Positions 37,820 to 51,769 of a DNA stretch of 64,000 bases are shown here, piece after piece (position 1 is the stretch's first letter; each line of letters begins with the position of its first letter). This DNA comes from Microbacterium fluvii (lineage in GTDB: Bacteria; Actinomycetota; Actinomycetes; Actinomycetales; Microbacteriaceae). The stretch is from the NCBI RefSeq assembly GCF_025515205.1, contig NZ_JAOPFX010000001.1, positions 1,781,147 through 1,845,146 on the forward strand, read 5' to 3'. The position numbers and the translations under genes were made by a program. The notes under the pieces are model-generated. The model did not search any database. It saw only the letters and a program-made list of their open reading frames with translations, and was not told where the DNA came from.

Positions 37820-39024
37820 CCGAGGACCTCCAGTCCGGGGAGCTTCTTTCCTTCGAGGAACTCGAGGCTGGCGCCGCCACCCGTCGAGATGTGGCCGAAC
37901 TGGTCGTCCGAGAAGCCGAGCTGACGCACGGCGGCCGCGGAGTCTCCGCCGCCGACGACGCTGAGTCCGTCGACCTCGGTCAGCGCCTGCGCGACGGCCT
38001 TGGTGCCGTCGGCGAAGGGCGCGAGCTCGAACACGCCCATCGGACCGTTCCAGAAGACCGTCTTGCTGGCGCGGATCGCGTCGGCGAACAGCGCGGAGGT
38101 CTTCGGCCCGATGTCCAGGCCCAGCCCGTCGGCTCCGGCCGGGGTCTCTTCCAGCGCGTCGGCGTCGGCGACCTCGTGGGCGGCATCCGCCGAGAACGAG
38201 GCAGCCACGACGGCGTCCACCGGCAGCACGAACTCGACGCCGCGCTCGGCGGCCTGCGCGAGGTAGCCCTTGACGGTCTCGATCTGGTCCTGCTCCAGCA
38301 GGCTCTTGCCGACCTTGTGCCCCTGCGCGGCGAGGAAGGTGTACATCATGCCGCCGCCGACGAGGATCTTGTCGGCCCGCGGGAGGAGGTGCTCGATGAC
38401 ACCCAGCTTGTCGCTGACCTTCGAGCCGCCGAGCACGACCGCATACGGCCGCTCGGGGTTCTCGGTCAGGCGGTCGAGCACGTCGACCTCCTTCTCGATG
38501 AGGAACCCGGCGGCCGACGGCAGGAGCTCGGCGAGGTCGTAGACCGACGCCTGCTTGCGGTGCACGACACCGAAGCCGTCCGAGACCAGCACGTCGCCGA
38601 GGGCGGCGAGCTGCTCGGCGAACGCTCGGCGCTCGCCCTCGTCTTTCGCCGTCTCGCCCTGGTTGAAGCGGAGGTTCTCGATGACGGCGATCTCGCCGTC
38701 GGCAAGGCCCGCGGCCGTGTCGGTGGCCGAGGCGCCCACGGTGTCGGCGGCGAACGCCACCGGCTTGCCCAGCAGCTCGCTCAGGCGCTCGGCGACGGGA
38801 GCGAGGCTGTACTTGGGGTCAGGGGCTCCGTCGGGACGCCCGAGGTGCGAGCACGCGATGACACGCGCTCCCTGGTCGAGCAGGCGCGTGAGCGTGGGAA
38901 GTGCCGCCCGGACACGCCCATCGTCCGTGATGACGCCGTCCTTCAGGGGGACGTTGAAGTCAACACGGACGATGACGCGCTTACCGGCCAGCGAACCCAG
39001 CGAATCGAGGGTGCGCAGTGCCAT
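37810..39024 (-). CDS. pgk: phosphoglycerate kinase
   Basis: A 404-residue kinase making ATP and 3-phosphoglycerate. Seen: [37 protein letters not shown] and [18 protein letters not shown] follows GAGG and lies 9 bp from the gap stop, giving the order gap-pgk-tpiA. Confidence 0.97.
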   Translation of the reverse strand: MALRTLDSLGSLAGKRVIVRVDFNVPLKDGVITDDGRVRAALPTLTRLLDQGARVIACSHLGRPDGAPDPKYSLAPVAERLSELLGKPVAFAADTVGASATDTAAGLADGEIAVIENLRFNQGETAKDEGERRAFAEQLAALGDVLVSDGFGVVHRKQASVYDLAELLPSAAGFLIEKEVDVLDRLTENPERPYAVVLGGSKVSDKLGVIEHLLPRADKILVGGGMMYTFLAAQGHKVGKSLLEQDQIETVKGYLAQAAERGVEFVLPVDAVVAASFSADAAHEVADADALEETPAGADGLGLDIGPKTSALFADAIRASKTVFWNGPMGVFELAPFADGTKAVAQALTEVDGLSVVGGGDSAAAVRQLGFSDDQFGHISTGGGASLEFLEGKKLPGLEVLGWA

Positions 39025-39033
39025 CGGTCTGCC

Positions 39034-40179
<1,146 letters not shown>

Positions 40180-40182
40180 CTA

Positions 40183-40803
40183 CTACGCGAGCAGCCCGGC
40201 CGTCTTGTCCTTTGCCGTCGAAAAACGCTCGGCGACGTTCTGCCAGTTCGCGATGTTCCAGATCGCCTTGACGTAGTCGGCCTTGACGTTGAGGTAGTCG
40301 AGGTAGAAGGCGTGCTCCCACATGTCGACCTGGAAGATCGGCACGGTGCCCATGGCGGTGTTGGCCTGCTGGTCGAACAGCTGCTGGATGATCAGCTGCG
40401 ATCCGATCGGGTCCCAGCTGAGCACGGCCCAGCCCGACCCCTGGATGCCCGTCGCGGCGGCGGTGAAGTGGGCCTGGAACTTGTCGAATCCGCCGAAGAA
40501 CTCGTCGATCGCCGCCTTCAGCTCACCCTCGGGCTGACCGCCGCCCTCGGGTGAGAGGTTCGTCCAGAAGATCGAGTGGTTGACGTGCCCGCCGAGGTTG
40601 AACGCGAGGTCCTTCTCGAGCTTGTTGACGTTCGCGAGGTTGCCGGTCTCCCGCGCCTCGGCGAGCTGCTCCAGCGCCGTGTTCGCGCCCGTGACATACG
40701 CCTGGTGGTGCTTGTCGTGGTGCAGCTGCATGATCTTGCCGCTGATGTGCGGCTCCAGCGCTGCGTAGTCGTAGGGGAGGTCGGGCAAGGTGTACTGCGC
40801 CAT
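40183..40803 (-). CDS. sodA: superoxide dismutase, Fe/Mn family
   Basis: A 206-residue cytoplasmic dismutase. Metal ligands are in MQLHHDKHHQAYV, GHVNHSIFW, and DMWEHAFYLDY (Asp and His). The sequence does not settle Fe versus Mn. Its own promoter has TAGGAT (revcomp 40863-40868), about 60 bp before the ATG, and AAGAAGAG precedes the start. Confidence 0.95.
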   Translation of the reverse strand: MAQYTLPDLPYDYAALEPHISGKIMQLHHDKHHQAYVTGANTALEQLAEARETGNLANVNKLEKDLAFNLGGHVNHSIFWTNLSPEGGGQPEGELKAAIDEFFGGFDKFQAHFTAAATGIQGSGWAVLSWDPIGSQLIIQQLFDQQANTAMGTVPIFQVDMWEHAFYLDYLNVKADYVKAIWNIANWQNVAERFSTAKDKTAGLLA

Positions 40804-40862
40804 GTTCTCTTCTTCCTGTCGGCGCCGCGCCGAAGACCTCGACGCGACGAGGGGACGCTCTC

Positions 40863-40898
40863 ATCCTACTGAGCGGCAACCCCGTCGGGAGGGGGTTG
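40863..40898. promoter_or_regulatory. sodA promoter and whiA-sodA hairpin
   Basis: TAGGAT on minus (40863-40868) is the likely sodA -10. Next to it CAACCCC/GGGGTTG (40877-40898) forms a hairpin 27 bp beyond the whiA stop, a weak terminator candidate without a T-run. Confidence 0.4.
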
Positions 40899-40924
40899 AT
40901 TCCCCGAGAGACGGCGGGTAACGA

Positions 40925-41902
40925 TCAGTCTTCGAGGCCCGCGGGAACGGCCGACTCGGTGTCGGGGATGCCGTCGTGCTCGGCCTTCTTGTCGGCCATC
41001 GCGAGGAGGCGCCGGATGCGGCCGGCCACGGCGTCCTTCGTCAGCGGAGGATCGGCGTGATGGCCGAGTTCGTCCAGGCTCGCGTCGCGGTGCGCGAGGC
41101 GCAGGTCGCCGGCCTCGCGCAGGTGATCGGGGACGTCGTCGCCGAGGATCTCGAGTGCGCGCTCGACGCGCGCGCACGCGGCGACGGCGGCCTGGGCCGA
41201 GCGGCGGAGGTTCGCGTCGTCGAAATTGACGAGGCGGTTGACGCCCGCGCGCACCTCGCGGCGCTGACGCAGCTGATCCCACGCGGCGGCGGCCTTCTGC
41301 GCCCCCATCTCGGCCAGCGCCGTGCGGATGGGCTCGCCCTCCCGCACGACCACGCGCGGGACGCCGCGCACATCGCGGGCCTTGGCGGGGATGCCCAGGC
41401 GATGCGCCGCGCCCACGAGGGCCATGGCCGTCTCGCCCGAGGGGCAGCTGATCTCCAGCGCCGCCGAGCGACCGGGTTCGCTCAGCGCACCCGACGCGAG
41501 AAAGGCGCCGCGCCAGATCGCGGCGAGGTCGGCGCGCGAACCGGTCGTGAGCTTGTTGGGGAGCCCCCGCACGGGGCGGCGTCGCTGGTCGAGCAGCCCG
41601 GTCTGGCGGGCCAGGGTCTCGCCGCCGTCGATGACCCGGACGGCGTAGTGGCTGCCGCCTCGCCCTCCGGAGCCCTGCACGTGCACGAGCTCTGGACGCA
41701 CTCCGTAGAGCTCCATGAGGTCGCGGGCGACGCGGCGGGCGAGCAGATCGCTCTCGAGCTCCGCCTCGACGGCGACGCGACCGGCGATCGAGTGCAGCCC
41801 TCCCGAGAACCGCAGCAGCGCGGTCAGCTCGGCGACCCTGGCGGTGGGGCGGGGGTCTCGGACGGCAGCGAGCTCTGCCTTCACGTCAGCGGTCAGCGAC
41901 AC
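40925..41902 (-). CDS. whiA: WhiA family DNA-binding regulator
   Basis: A 325-residue regulator needed for sporulation septation in Streptomyces and conserved in non-sporulating actinobacteria, where its role is less clear. The N-terminal two thirds are a degenerate LAGLIDADG homing-endonuclease fold; the C-terminal helix-turn-helix includes [20 protein letters not shown] and [20 protein letters not shown] start after AGGAG. It follows rapZ by 52 bp, the usual order. Confidence 0.95.
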   Translation of the reverse strand: MSLTADVKAELAAVRDPRPTARVAELTALLRFSGGLHSIAGRVAVEAELESDLLARRVARDLMELYGVRPELVHVQGSGGRGGSHYAVRVIDGGETLARQTGLLDQRRRPVRGLPNKLTTGSRADLAAIWRGAFLASGALSEPGRSAALEISCPSGETAMALVGAAHRLGIPAKARDVRGVPRVVVREGEPIRTALAEMGAQKAAAAWDQLRQRREVRAGVNRLVNFDDANLRRSAQAAVAACARVERALEILGDDVPDHLREAGDLRLAHRDASLDELGHHADPPLTKDAVAGRIRRLLAMADKKAEHDGIPDTESAVPAGLED

Positions 41903-41954
41903 GGATCTCCTCGCGTGGGGTCAGGGGGTGAACAACAAGCCTAACCGGCGCGGA

Positions 41955-42827
41955 CTACTCCCGCCCGAGGTCGCGATGCGTCACCCGCACGGCGATGCCC
42001 GGGGCGTCCGACAGTCGGGCCGCGAGCGCGCGGGCCATCGCGACCGAGCGGTGCTTGCCGCCGGTGCAGCCGATCGCGATGACGGAGTGGCGCTTGTTCT
42101 CGCGCTGGTACCCCTCCAGCACGGGCAGGAGCGCTGCGGAGTAGGCATCGAGGAACTCGGTGGCCCCCTCCTGCGCGAAGACGAACTCCGCGACGGCGTC
42201 ATCTTCGCCGGTGAACCCGCGCAGGCTCTCGTCCCAGAAGGGATTCGGCAGGAAGCGCATGTCGGCCACCATGTCGGCATCCGGCGGGAGTCCGTACTTG
42301 AAGCCGAAGCTGACCACCGTGAGGGTGTGCCGCGCGGCGCCGTCTTCGCTGAACAGCTCGACGACGCGGGTGGCGAGCTGGTGGATGTTGAAGCGCGACG
42401 TGTCGATGATGACGTCGGCGCCCTCGCGCACTGCCGCGAGGCGATCGCGCTCGCGGTGGATGCCGTCGACGATCGTGCCGTCGCCCTGCAGCGGATGCGG
42501 CCTGCGCACCGCCTCGAACCGGCGCACCAGCACGTCATCGGAGGCGTCGAGGAACACCACGCGGATCTGCCGGCGCTCGCGCAGCGCCCGCATCGCCTCA
42601 GGGAGGTCGGCGAAGAGGTCGCGCCCCCGCACGTCGACGACGACGGCCACCCTCGGCAGCGCGCCGCTCGCGAGCTCGGTGAGATCCAGCAGCGGCCGCA
42701 GCATCTGCGGCGGGAGGTTGTCGACGACGTACCAGTCGAGGTCTTCAAGGGCGTCGGCGACGGTCGATCGCCCCGCGCCCGACATGCCGGTGACGATCAG
42801 CACCTCACCGGTCTCGTGCTCGGACAT
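41955..42827 (-). CDS. rapZ: RapZ-like nucleotide-binding protein
   Basis: A 290-residue P-loop protein: [18 protein letters not shown] (Walker A), [37 protein letters not shown], and C-terminal [15 protein letters not shown]. coli RapZ controls a small RNA; the actinobacterial role is probably different and unknown. In the conserved uvrC-rapZ-whiA order. Confidence 0.94.
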   Translation of the reverse strand: MSEHETGEVLIVTGMSGAGRSTVADALEDLDWYVVDNLPPQMLRPLLDLTELASGALPRVAVVVDVRGRDLFADLPEAMRALRERRQIRVVFLDASDDVLVRRFEAVRRPHPLQGDGTIVDGIHRERDRLAAVREGADVIIDTSRFNIHQLATRVVELFSEDGAARHTLTVVSFGFKYGLPPDADMVADMRFLPNPFWDESLRGFTGEDDAVAEFVFAQEGATEFLDAYSAALLPVLEGYQRENKRHSVIAIGCTGGKHRSVAMARALAARLSDAPGIAVRVTHRDLGRE

Positions 42828-42851
42828 TCCCGCTCCCTCGTCGCGCCCAGC

Positions 42852-44753
42852 CTACCCGGCGGCCAGGTGGCCGTGGACGGCGGCGGCCAGCGTGGGACCG
42901 ATGCCCGGCAGCTCCGCGATCTGCTCCGGCGTGGCCTGGCGCAGCGCCGCGACCGATCCGAAGTGCCGCAGCAGCGCCCTGATGCGGGCGGCCCCGAGCC
43001 CTGGCACCTCCGAGAGCACCGACTGGATGTCGCGCTTGCGGCGCTTGCGCTGGTGGGTGATGGCGAAGCGGTGCGCCTCGTCGCGCAGTCGCTGCAGCAG
43101 ATAGAGCGCCTCAGAAGTGCGAGGGAGCACCACGGGATAGTCCTCCCCCGGCAGCCACACCTCTTCGAGTCGCTTCGCGATTCCGCACAGGGCGATCTCG
43201 GGGTGCCCGGCGTCGGCGAGTGCGCGCGCCGCGGCGGCGACCTGCGGCTGCCCGCCGTCGACCACCAGCAGCTGGGGTCGATAGGCGAACCGCGGGCGCT
43301 TGCGGGTCGTGACCACCTCGCCGTCGGCGGTGACCTCGGGTTCGGGGTCCGCCTCGGCCTCGTCAGGGCGATCGAGATGCGCGAGCCGGCGCGTGAGCAC
43401 CTGGTAGAGCGAATCGGTGTCGTCGGTGGTCTCGGGCACGCCGAACGAGCGGTACTGGTCCTTCCGAGGGAGCCCGTCTTCGAACACGACCATCGAGGCG
43501 ACGACGTTGGTGCCCGACAGATGGGACACGTCGAAGCATTCGATGCGCAGCGGCGCCTCGGTCATGCCCAGCGCCTCCTGCAGGTCGGTGAGCGCCTGCG
43601 AGCGGGCGACGTAGTCGCTCGTTCGGCGCGTCTTGTGCAGCATGAGCGCCTGCTGCGCGTTGAGCGTCGCCGTCTTCATCAGCTCGGCCTTGCGGCCGCG
43701 CTGGGCGACCTGCACGGTCACCCGCCGCCCGCGGCGGCTGCGCAGCCACTCCTCGAGCTCGGCCGCGTCGTCGGGCATCACCGGAACGAGCACCTGCCGC
43801 GGGATGTCGTCGGCGGATGCCTCGCCGTAGGCGCGCTGCAGCACCTGGTCGACGAGCTCCGCGCCGGATGTGTCGATCTCCTTCTCGATCGTCGTGGCAC
43901 GCACGCCCCGCACGCGGCCTCCGCGGATGACGAAGTGCTGCACCGTCGCGGCGAGCTCGTCTTCGGCGATGCCGAAGAGGTCGGCATCCGTGTCCTCCGC
44001 CAGCACGAGCGCGCTCTTGCTCAGCACGGCGTCGATCGCCTGCAGCCGGTCGCGGTAGAGCGCGGCGGCCTCGTAGTCCATGGCGGCGGCGGACTCCTGC
44101 ATCCGCTTCGTGAGCTCGCGCGTGAAGCGCTCATCGCCTCCCGACATGAAGGCGACGAAGTCGTCGACGATCGCGCGGTGCTCTTCGACGGTGACCTTCA
44201 TCGAGCACGGGCCGCCGCAGCGGCCGATCTGCCCGGGGAAGCACGGGCGCCCCGTGGCCATCGCCTTCCTGTACGACGCGTCGGAGCAGGTGCGGATCGG
44301 GAAGACCCGGATCATGAGGTCGATCGTGTCGTGCACGGCCCACACCTTGGGGTACGGGCCGAAGTACTTCGCGCCCGGGATGCGGCGATTGCGCGTCACG
44401 ATCACCCGCGGCGCCTCATCGGCGAGGGTGATCGCCATGAAGGGGTACGACTTGTCGTCTTTGTAGCGGACGTTGAAGGGCGGCGAGAACTCCTGGATCC
44501 ACATGTACTCGAGCTGCAGCGACTCGACGTCGCTGGCCACGACCGTCCACTCCACCGATGCCGCGGTGGTCACCATGCGCCGCGTGCGCTCGTGCAGCGT
44601 ATGCAGCGGCGCGAAGTAGTTCGACAGCCGCGCGCGCAGGTTCTTCGCCTTGCCGACGTAGAGGATGCGCCCGTCGGCGTCGCGGAAGCGGTACACCCCG
44701 GGGTTGGTCGGGATCTCGCCCTGCTTCGGCTTGTATGCGAGCTGGTCGGCCAC
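42852..44753 (-). CDS. uvrC: excinuclease ABC subunit C
   Basis: A 633-residue nuclease making both incisions in nucleotide excision repair. GIY-YIG domain at the N-terminus (PGVYRF...[14 protein letters not shown]), zinc-like [13 protein letters not shown], a UVR motif near residue 205, an RNase H-like domain with [21 protein letters not shown], and terminal helix-hairpin-helix motifs ([25 protein letters not shown]). The GTG start lies one base after the uvrA stop, so it is expressed with uvrA. Confidence 0.96.
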   Translation of the reverse strand: MADQLAYKPKQGEIPTNPGVYRFRDADGRILYVGKAKNLRARLSNYFAPLHTLHERTRRMVTTAASVEWTVVASDVESLQLEYMWIQEFSPPFNVRYKDDKSYPFMAITLADEAPRVIVTRNRRIPGAKYFGPYPKVWAVHDTIDLMIRVFPIRTCSDASYRKAMATGRPCFPGQIGRCGGPCSMKVTVEEHRAIVDDFVAFMSGGDERFTRELTKRMQESAAAMDYEAAALYRDRLQAIDAVLSKSALVLAEDTDADLFGIAEDELAATVQHFVIRGGRVRGVRATTIEKEIDTSGAELVDQVLQRAYGEASADDIPRQVLVPVMPDDAAELEEWLRSRRGRRVTVQVAQRGRKAELMKTATLNAQQALMLHKTRRTSDYVARSQALTDLQEALGMTEAPLRIECFDVSHLSGTNVVASMVVFEDGLPRKDQYRSFGVPETTDDTDSLYQVLTRRLAHLDRPDEAEADPEPEVTADGEVVTTRKRPRFAYRPQLLVVDGGQPQVAAAARALADAGHPEIALCGIAKRLEEVWLPGEDYPVVLPRTSEALYLLQRLRDEAHRFAITHQRKRRKRDIQSVLSEVPGLGAARIRALLRHFGSVAALRQATPEQIAELPGIGPTLAAAVHGHLAAG

Positions 44754-44754
44754 G

Positions 44755-47658
<2,904 letters not shown>

Positions 47659-47664
47659 CACACA

Positions 47665-47687
47665 AGTCTAGGCGGGGCCTCCGACAC
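47665..47687 (-). promoter_or_regulatory. DNA-damage-type promoter of uvrA
   Basis: On minus: GTGTCGGAG (47679-47687), eight bases, TAGACT (47665-47670), six bases, GTG 47658. Matches the RecA-independent damage promoter layout exactly in spacing. Confidence 0.65.
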
Positions 47688-47736
47688 TTCGGCCGGGCTC
47701 AGTGCATCGCACTCGGGCCGGGGCCTCCGCCTAGAC
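47684..47736. repeat. palindromic element shared with uvrB, within a larger inverted repeat
   Basis: 47684-47720 matches 53877-53914 next to uvrB with a few differences and one base of length difference. Its core pairs CAGTGC with GCACT. It lies inside a larger inverted repeat whose outer arms are GTCTAGGCGG (47666-47675) and CCGCCTAGAC (47727-47736), which also includes the uvrA -10. It may be a regulatory element, a terminator for the nucleotidase gene, or a mobile repeat. Confidence 0.55.
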
Positions 47737-47743
47737 GCGAGAG

Positions 47744-50014
47744 TCAGCGGACGATCACCGGCACCCGCGGCCCCGTCGAACCGGCGTGGTCGTCGTCGCC
47801 GCTGTAGGTCGCCGACAGCAGATGCACGCCCTTCGACAGCGCCGGCAGCGTGACCTTCGCCGTGCCCTTGCCCGTCAGCTCCGCCTCGGCGATGGCCTTC
47901 TTGCCGTCGGAGACGACCACGGTGCCGGTGGGTGCGGAGCGGTCGGCCGCGAAGACGCGCACCGTGTAGGTGATCGTCTGCCCCTTCTTCGCGAAAAGCT
48001 TCGAGGGGGCGCCGATCGTCGTGGTCTTCGTCTTCTCGTAGACGGTGATCGGCACCTGGGCGACGGTGCCGGTCGGCGTGGTCACCTGCAGCGTCGTCGA
48101 TCCCTTCGCACCGCGGGGAACGACGACCGACAGCGAGGCCGTGCCGGTGAGGTCGTTCGCCGTCGTGAGTGTGCGGTCGACGTCGGCTCTGCCGACCTTC
48201 TTGCCGCCGATCGACAGGGTCACCGTGCCGGCCGGGGTCTCGGTGGTCGTGAAGTCGAGCGAACTGAGATCGACGTCGATCGTGCTGCCGACCGCGTAGC
48301 CCTTGTCGGTGGGCGCCGAGAGGCTGATGCCGACCGCACGCTGGGCGAGATCGGGCGTCGCCGTCTCGTTCGCCTCGAACCACTGCACGGCCGACTCGAG
48401 ATCGACCTTGCCGGAGTCGGCCTTGCCCGTGCCCAGCGTGAACGCGCCGAAGTTGTCGCCGCCCGCGGCGAGGAAGCTGTTGACCACGACTCCGTACGAC
48501 GCGTCGGGGTCGAGGGCAGCGCCGTCGAGCGTGATCGAGGTGATGCGCGAACCGGCGGCCGCGGTCGGGTCGAAGGTGTACTTCAGCCCCTCCGAGACGC
48601 CGAGCTTGAGGAAGGGCCGCGAAGCGGCGGCCGGCTGCCACTGCTGCTCGAGCACCTGACGGATCTGGTCGCCGGTGAGGCTCAGCGTCACGAGGGTGTT
48701 GGCGAACGGCTGCACGGCGGCCGCCTCTTTATAGGTGACGTTGCCGTCGGGATCGGTGGCGGTGCTCGACGCGTACTTCATGTCGGCGCGCAGGCCCCCG
48801 GGGTTCATGAACGCGATCTGCGTGTCCGGCTTGTCCTGCTGTGCAGCCCACAGCTGCACGTCGGCCACCCAGTTGCCGAGGGTCGACTCACCGCCGCGGT
48901 TCTCGACGAGCGCCGGATTGCCGTTCGCATCCAGCCCCGGCTGCAGCGCGCGGTTGAAGTCGGCGGTGATGGAGCCCAGACTCACGGCCCCCTTCTCATC
49001 GGCGACCTTCTTGGCGGGCGCCACGATGTCGCTGAGGATCTGGGGGTCCTCCGGGTACTGCAGCACCCCGCCCACCTTCATGTCGTGGATCGTGTTGACC
49101 ATCGACAGGATCTGCTTGGTGTCGGGGTCGACCTGGATCACCATGTCGCTGAACTTCTCGCCGTACTGGCCGGAGGAGATCACCGGCCGCCCGTCGATGA
49201 CGTGGTTGTAGGCGAGGTGGGTGTGCCCGGAGACGATCGCGTCGACGTCGTCGTCGACGCCGTTCACGATGCGCCCGAAGGGTGAGGCGGGGTCCGTCGC
49301 CGACGATTCGGCCGTCGTCGCCGCGCCCTCGTGCACGAGCAGCACGACGACATCGGCCTCTCCGTTGGCCGGGTCGCCGTCGCTCAGGTCGTCTGCGACA
49401 CGATTGACGTTGTCGGTGACGTCGCCCACCGTGACATCGGCGATGCCGGCCGGGCTCACCAGGCTCGGCAACTCGTTCGTGACGGCGCCGACGAACCCGA
49501 TCGAGACGCCGTCGAACTCGGTCACCCAGTACTCCGGCAGGATCGGGTCACCCGTGGCCTTGTCGAAGAGGTTCGCAGCGAGGTAGTCCCAGTCGGCGAG
49601 CGGCTCGACCCGGTCGCGCAGGTCTGCCCAGCCCTTGTCGAACTCGTGGTTGCCGACCGAGCTGACGTCGAGACCCGCCGCGTTGAGTCCCGCGATGGTG
49701 GGCTCGTCCTGCTGGATGAACGACGTGAAGGTCGAGGCGCCGATGAGGTCGCCCGCCGCGGCGAACACCGTGTTCGCATTCTTCTCGCGGATGCTGTCGA
49801 CCGCCCCCGCGAGTGCCGCGATGCCCGCAGCGCTCCCCGACTCGTTCTCGAGGCGACCGTGGAAGTCGTTGACCGTGACGAGATCGATGACGACGGGATC
49901 GGCGGCCTGGGCGGCGGGAGCCGCCAGAAGCGCGGCGGTGACGGTCAGAGCGGTGGCTCCGACGGCGATGCGCGCACGGTGGGCGCGACGAGGGGGGAAG
50001 GAGGGGGTGTCCAT
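47744..50014 (-). CDS. secreted bifunctional UDP-sugar hydrolase/5'-nucleotidase with Ig-like repeats
   Basis: A 756-residue exported enzyme. Signal peptide (residues 1-37, ending AAPAAQAAD). Metallophosphatase domain: NDFHGRLE, AGDLIGAS, GNHEFDKG, VSGHTHLAYN. C-terminal nucleotidase domain about residues 330-520 (NPGGLRADM, GGDNFGAF). Two Ig-like repeats follow (about 545-655 and 660-756: GTVTLSIGGKKVG and GTVVVSDGKKA). There is no LPXTG anchor. It probably salvages extracellular nucleotides and phosphate. Confidence 0.92.
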   Translation of the reverse strand: MDTPSFPPRRAHRARIAVGATALTVTAALLAAPAAQAADPVVIDLVTVNDFHGRLENESGSAAGIAALAGAVDSIREKNANTVFAAAGDLIGASTFTSFIQQDEPTIAGLNAAGLDVSSVGNHEFDKGWADLRDRVEPLADWDYLAANLFDKATGDPILPEYWVTEFDGVSIGFVGAVTNELPSLVSPAGIADVTVGDVTDNVNRVADDLSDGDPANGEADVVVLLVHEGAATTAESSATDPASPFGRIVNGVDDDVDAIVSGHTHLAYNHVIDGRPVISSGQYGEKFSDMVIQVDPDTKQILSMVNTIHDMKVGGVLQYPEDPQILSDIVAPAKKVADEKGAVSLGSITADFNRALQPGLDANGNPALVENRGGESTLGNWVADVQLWAAQQDKPDTQIAFMNPGGLRADMKYASSTATDPDGNVTYKEAAAVQPFANTLVTLSLTGDQIRQVLEQQWQPAAASRPFLKLGVSEGLKYTFDPTAAAGSRITSITLDGAALDPDASYGVVVNSFLAAGGDNFGAFTLGTGKADSGKVDLESAVQWFEANETATPDLAQRAVGISLSAPTDKGYAVGSTIDVDLSSLDFTTTETPAGTVTLSIGGKKVGRADVDRTLTTANDLTGTASLSVVVPRGAKGSTTLQVTTPTGTVAQVPITVYEKTKTTTIGAPSKLFAKKGQTITYTVRVFAADRSAPTGTVVVSDGKKAIAEAELTGKGTAKVTLPALSKGVHLLSATYSGDDDHAGSTGPRVPVIVR

Positions 50015-50099
50015 GGAACCGACCCTATGAATGTGCTGAACGACCCGCTACGAAGATGAGAGAAGCCTCACCATCGCGCGGCGGCGGTTGACCGGTCCG

Positions 50100-50534
50100 T
50101 CAGCGGCGTCGACCGGCGAAGGGCTGCAGCGCGTCGCGCAGGCCGCGCAGGGCCGCCGCGTCGGCGCCCACCTCGGTCATCACCCGCTGCGGAACCTCCA
50201 GCGCGCGCTCACGCAGCGCGCGACCCTCGTCGGTGAGGGTGATCGACAGCATCCGCTCGTCGATGCCGTCGCGGGCGCGGGCGACCCTCCCCTGCGCCTC
50301 GAGGCGCTTGACGAGCGGCGAGAGGGTCGCCGGCTCCATCGCGAGCTCGTCGGCGAGCTCGCCCAGCGAGCGCGGCGTGCGCTGCCACAGCGCGAGCATG
50401 ACGAGGTACTGCGGATGCGTGAGCCCCAGCGGCTCCAGGATCGGCCGGTAGATCGCCACGACATTGCGGGCGGCTGTCACGATCGCGAAGCACACCTGGT
50501 TCTCGAGCGCGAGCGGGTCGTCGTTCTCGACCAT
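50100..50534 (-). CDS. OhrR-like MarR-family regulator
   Basis: A 144-residue winged-helix regulator of the organic-peroxide-sensing type. LENQVCFAI carries the candidate reactive Cys15 at the position used by OhrR, and YRPILEPLGLTHPQYLVMLALW matches OhrR closely. The wing contains RARDGIDERMLSI. ATG 50534 follows GGGAGG. No ohr gene is nearby; the only candidate target in view is the small divergent gene. Confidence 0.85.
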   Translation of the reverse strand: MVENDDPLALENQVCFAIVTAARNVVAIYRPILEPLGLTHPQYLVMLALWQRTPRSLGELADELAMEPATLSPLVKRLEAQGRVARARDGIDERMLSITLTDEGRALRERALEVPQRVMTEVGADAAALRGLRDALQPFAGRRR

Positions 50535-50553
50535 CGGGCCTCCCGTCGATTTC

Positions 50554-50567
50554 ATTAGTACACTAAT
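50554..50567. promoter_or_regulatory. operator between OhrR-like gene and small divergent gene
   Basis: ATTAGTACACTAAT has perfect 6-bp arms around AC. It contains TACACT (50559-50564), seven bases before the ATG at 50572, and also covers the promoter region of the regulator. AT-rich and palindromic, as expected for a MarR/OhrR site. Confidence 0.65.
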
Positions 50568-50571
50568 CATC

Positions 50572-50811
50572 ATGACACGAAAGGATGCTGCGCCGCTGCG
50601 CGATCGGATCCGTGCCGCAGGCGGCCTCTACGCCTGGATCAACGCTTCGCTGATCCGCGTCGCGGGGCCCGCGTCGGTGGGTCCGTATGAGACGACGCCG
50701 GCTCCGTCGCAGGCCGAGCGCGCCGAACGCGCCTGCCCCCTCTGCGGCCGTCCGATGAGCGCGCACACGTTCGATCGGTCAGGTCCGAAGCCCCTCATGC
50801 ACTGCCCCTGA
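50572..50811 (+). CDS. small protein with C-terminal zinc-ribbon-like motif
   Basis: A 79-residue protein I cannot assign. The C-terminus has CPLCGRPMSAHTFDR followed by MHCP, enough Cys and His for one metal site. The N-terminal half is amphipathic with GGLYAWINASLIRVAGP. ATG 50572 is seven bases after TACACT (leaderless), under the palindromic operator. Likely controlled by the OhrR-like regulator, hence possibly peroxide-related. Confidence 0.65.
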   Translation: MTRKDAAPLRDRIRAAGGLYAWINASLIRVAGPASVGPYETTPAPSQAERAERACPLCGRPMSAHTFDRSGPKPLMHCP

Positions 50812-50812
50812 T

Positions 50813-50836
50813 CAGGTTCTGTCCAGGTTCTGCCCA
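50813..50836. repeat. short direct repeats
   Basis: CAGGTTCTGTC, CAGGTTCTGCC and a third partial CAGGTC follow one another directly. They lie 84-107 bp before the next gene and start at the stop of the previous one; possibly a regulator site. A TAAGGT hexamer at 50859 is a candidate -10. Confidence 0.35.
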
Positions 50837-50919
50837 GGTCAGCGAACAAATGCACGGCTAAGGTCTCAGGGTTCGGTTCCGGTTCGGGTTCCGAACTACC
50901 CGAGAGAACGGATCCGTGC

Positions 50920-51330
50920 ATGCGCAAGCGCACGTTCACCACCGCCCTGGCTCTGACCCTCTGCGTGGGCCTCGCCCCCGTGTCCGCCACCCTCGACGCG
51001 ACGCCCGCGAGCGCCGCGAGCGTGGCCAGCCCCACCGCCGCCAAGAAGATCGCCAAGACGCTCGTCGCCAAGCGCGGCTGGAGCTCGAAGCAGTACAGCT
51101 GCCTCGTCAAGCTGTGGCAGCGCGAATCGGGCTGGCGGGTCACCGCCGGCCGTACGTCGAGCGCCTACGGCATCCCTCAGGCCTACCCCGGCAAGAAGAT
51201 GGCCTCGAAAGGCAAAGACTGGCGCACCGGCGCGACCACCCAGATCAAGTGAGGCCTGGGCTACATCGACTCGCGCTACGACACCCCATGCCGCGCCCTG
51301 AGCCACTCCAACCGCTACGGCTGGTACTGA
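50920..51330 (+). pseudogene. secreted transglycosylase-like protein interrupted by in-frame TGA
   Basis: Signal peptide (residues 1-33, ending ASAAS), then a small transglycosylase-like domain (KLWQRESGWRV with the Glu expected for catalysis, TSSAYGIPQAYPGKKM). At 51250-51252 a TGA follows TTQIK; reading on in the same frame gives GLGYIDSRYDTPC and ends RYGWY at 51330. Homologues have QIxWGLxYI, so the TGA replaces a Trp codon (TGG). Translated literally the product is 110 residues and lacks the last 26. It could be a recent nonsense mutation, a sequencing error or, less likely, readthrough. Confidence 0.8.
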
Positions 51331-51758
51331 TCGGACTCGTCGAGGCTGACGGTTCCGTCGAGCGCGAGCGGCCACCCCGGGTTGTGCGCGACCTCCCACG
51401 GATGTCCGTCGGGGTCGATGAACACTCCTGAATAGCCGCCCCACTCGGTGGGCGCCCCGCGGCGCGCGATGACCGCGCCGGCCTGGGCGGCGGCCTCGAG
51501 CACGACGTCGACGTCTTCGGGCGTGCGCACGTTGTGGGCCAGCGTGATGCCGCCCCATCCGCCGCCGTCGGCGACCCCCGAGTCGGCCGCCAGCGCCGCC
51601 CTGCCCCACAGAGCGAGCGCCATGCCGCCGACCTGGAAGAAGGCGACCTCGCCCGGAACCGACGACGGATGCGGCTCCCACCCCAGCGCGCGATAGAACG
51701 CGAGAGCGCGCTCGAGGTCGGCGGTGCCGAGGGTCACCAGGCTCAGTCGCTGCTCCAT
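51315..51758 (-). CDS. VOC (glyoxalase-like) family protein
   Basis: A 147-residue vicinal-oxygen-chelate protein with two beta-alpha-beta-beta-beta units: LVTLGTADLERALAFYRALGWE and a second half with GGYSGVFIDPDGHPWEVAHNP. Substrate unknown. It starts 11 bp after the uvrB stop and is probably co-transcribed with it. Its end overlaps by 16 bp the extended frame of the interrupted gene opposite. Confidence 0.85.
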   Translation of the reverse strand: MEQRLSLVTLGTADLERALAFYRALGWEPHPSSVPGEVAFFQVGGMALALWGRAALAADSGVADGGGWGGITLAHNVRTPEDVDVVLEAAAQAGAVIARRGAPTEWGGYSGVFIDPDGHPWEVAHNPGWPLALDGTVSLDESDQYQP

Positions 51759-51769
51759 CGATGCTCCGT

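Noticed and set aside
50822..50919. Possible c-di-AMP riboswitch before the secreted transglycosylase-like gene
   Set aside because: Such genes often have one, but I could not find the conserved core segments; only short direct repeats and a plain -10 are visible.
51250..51252. TGA read as selenocysteine or as a recoded Trp codon
   Set aside because: The expected residue is Trp, no SECIS-like hairpin is evident, and TGA ends most other genes in the window.
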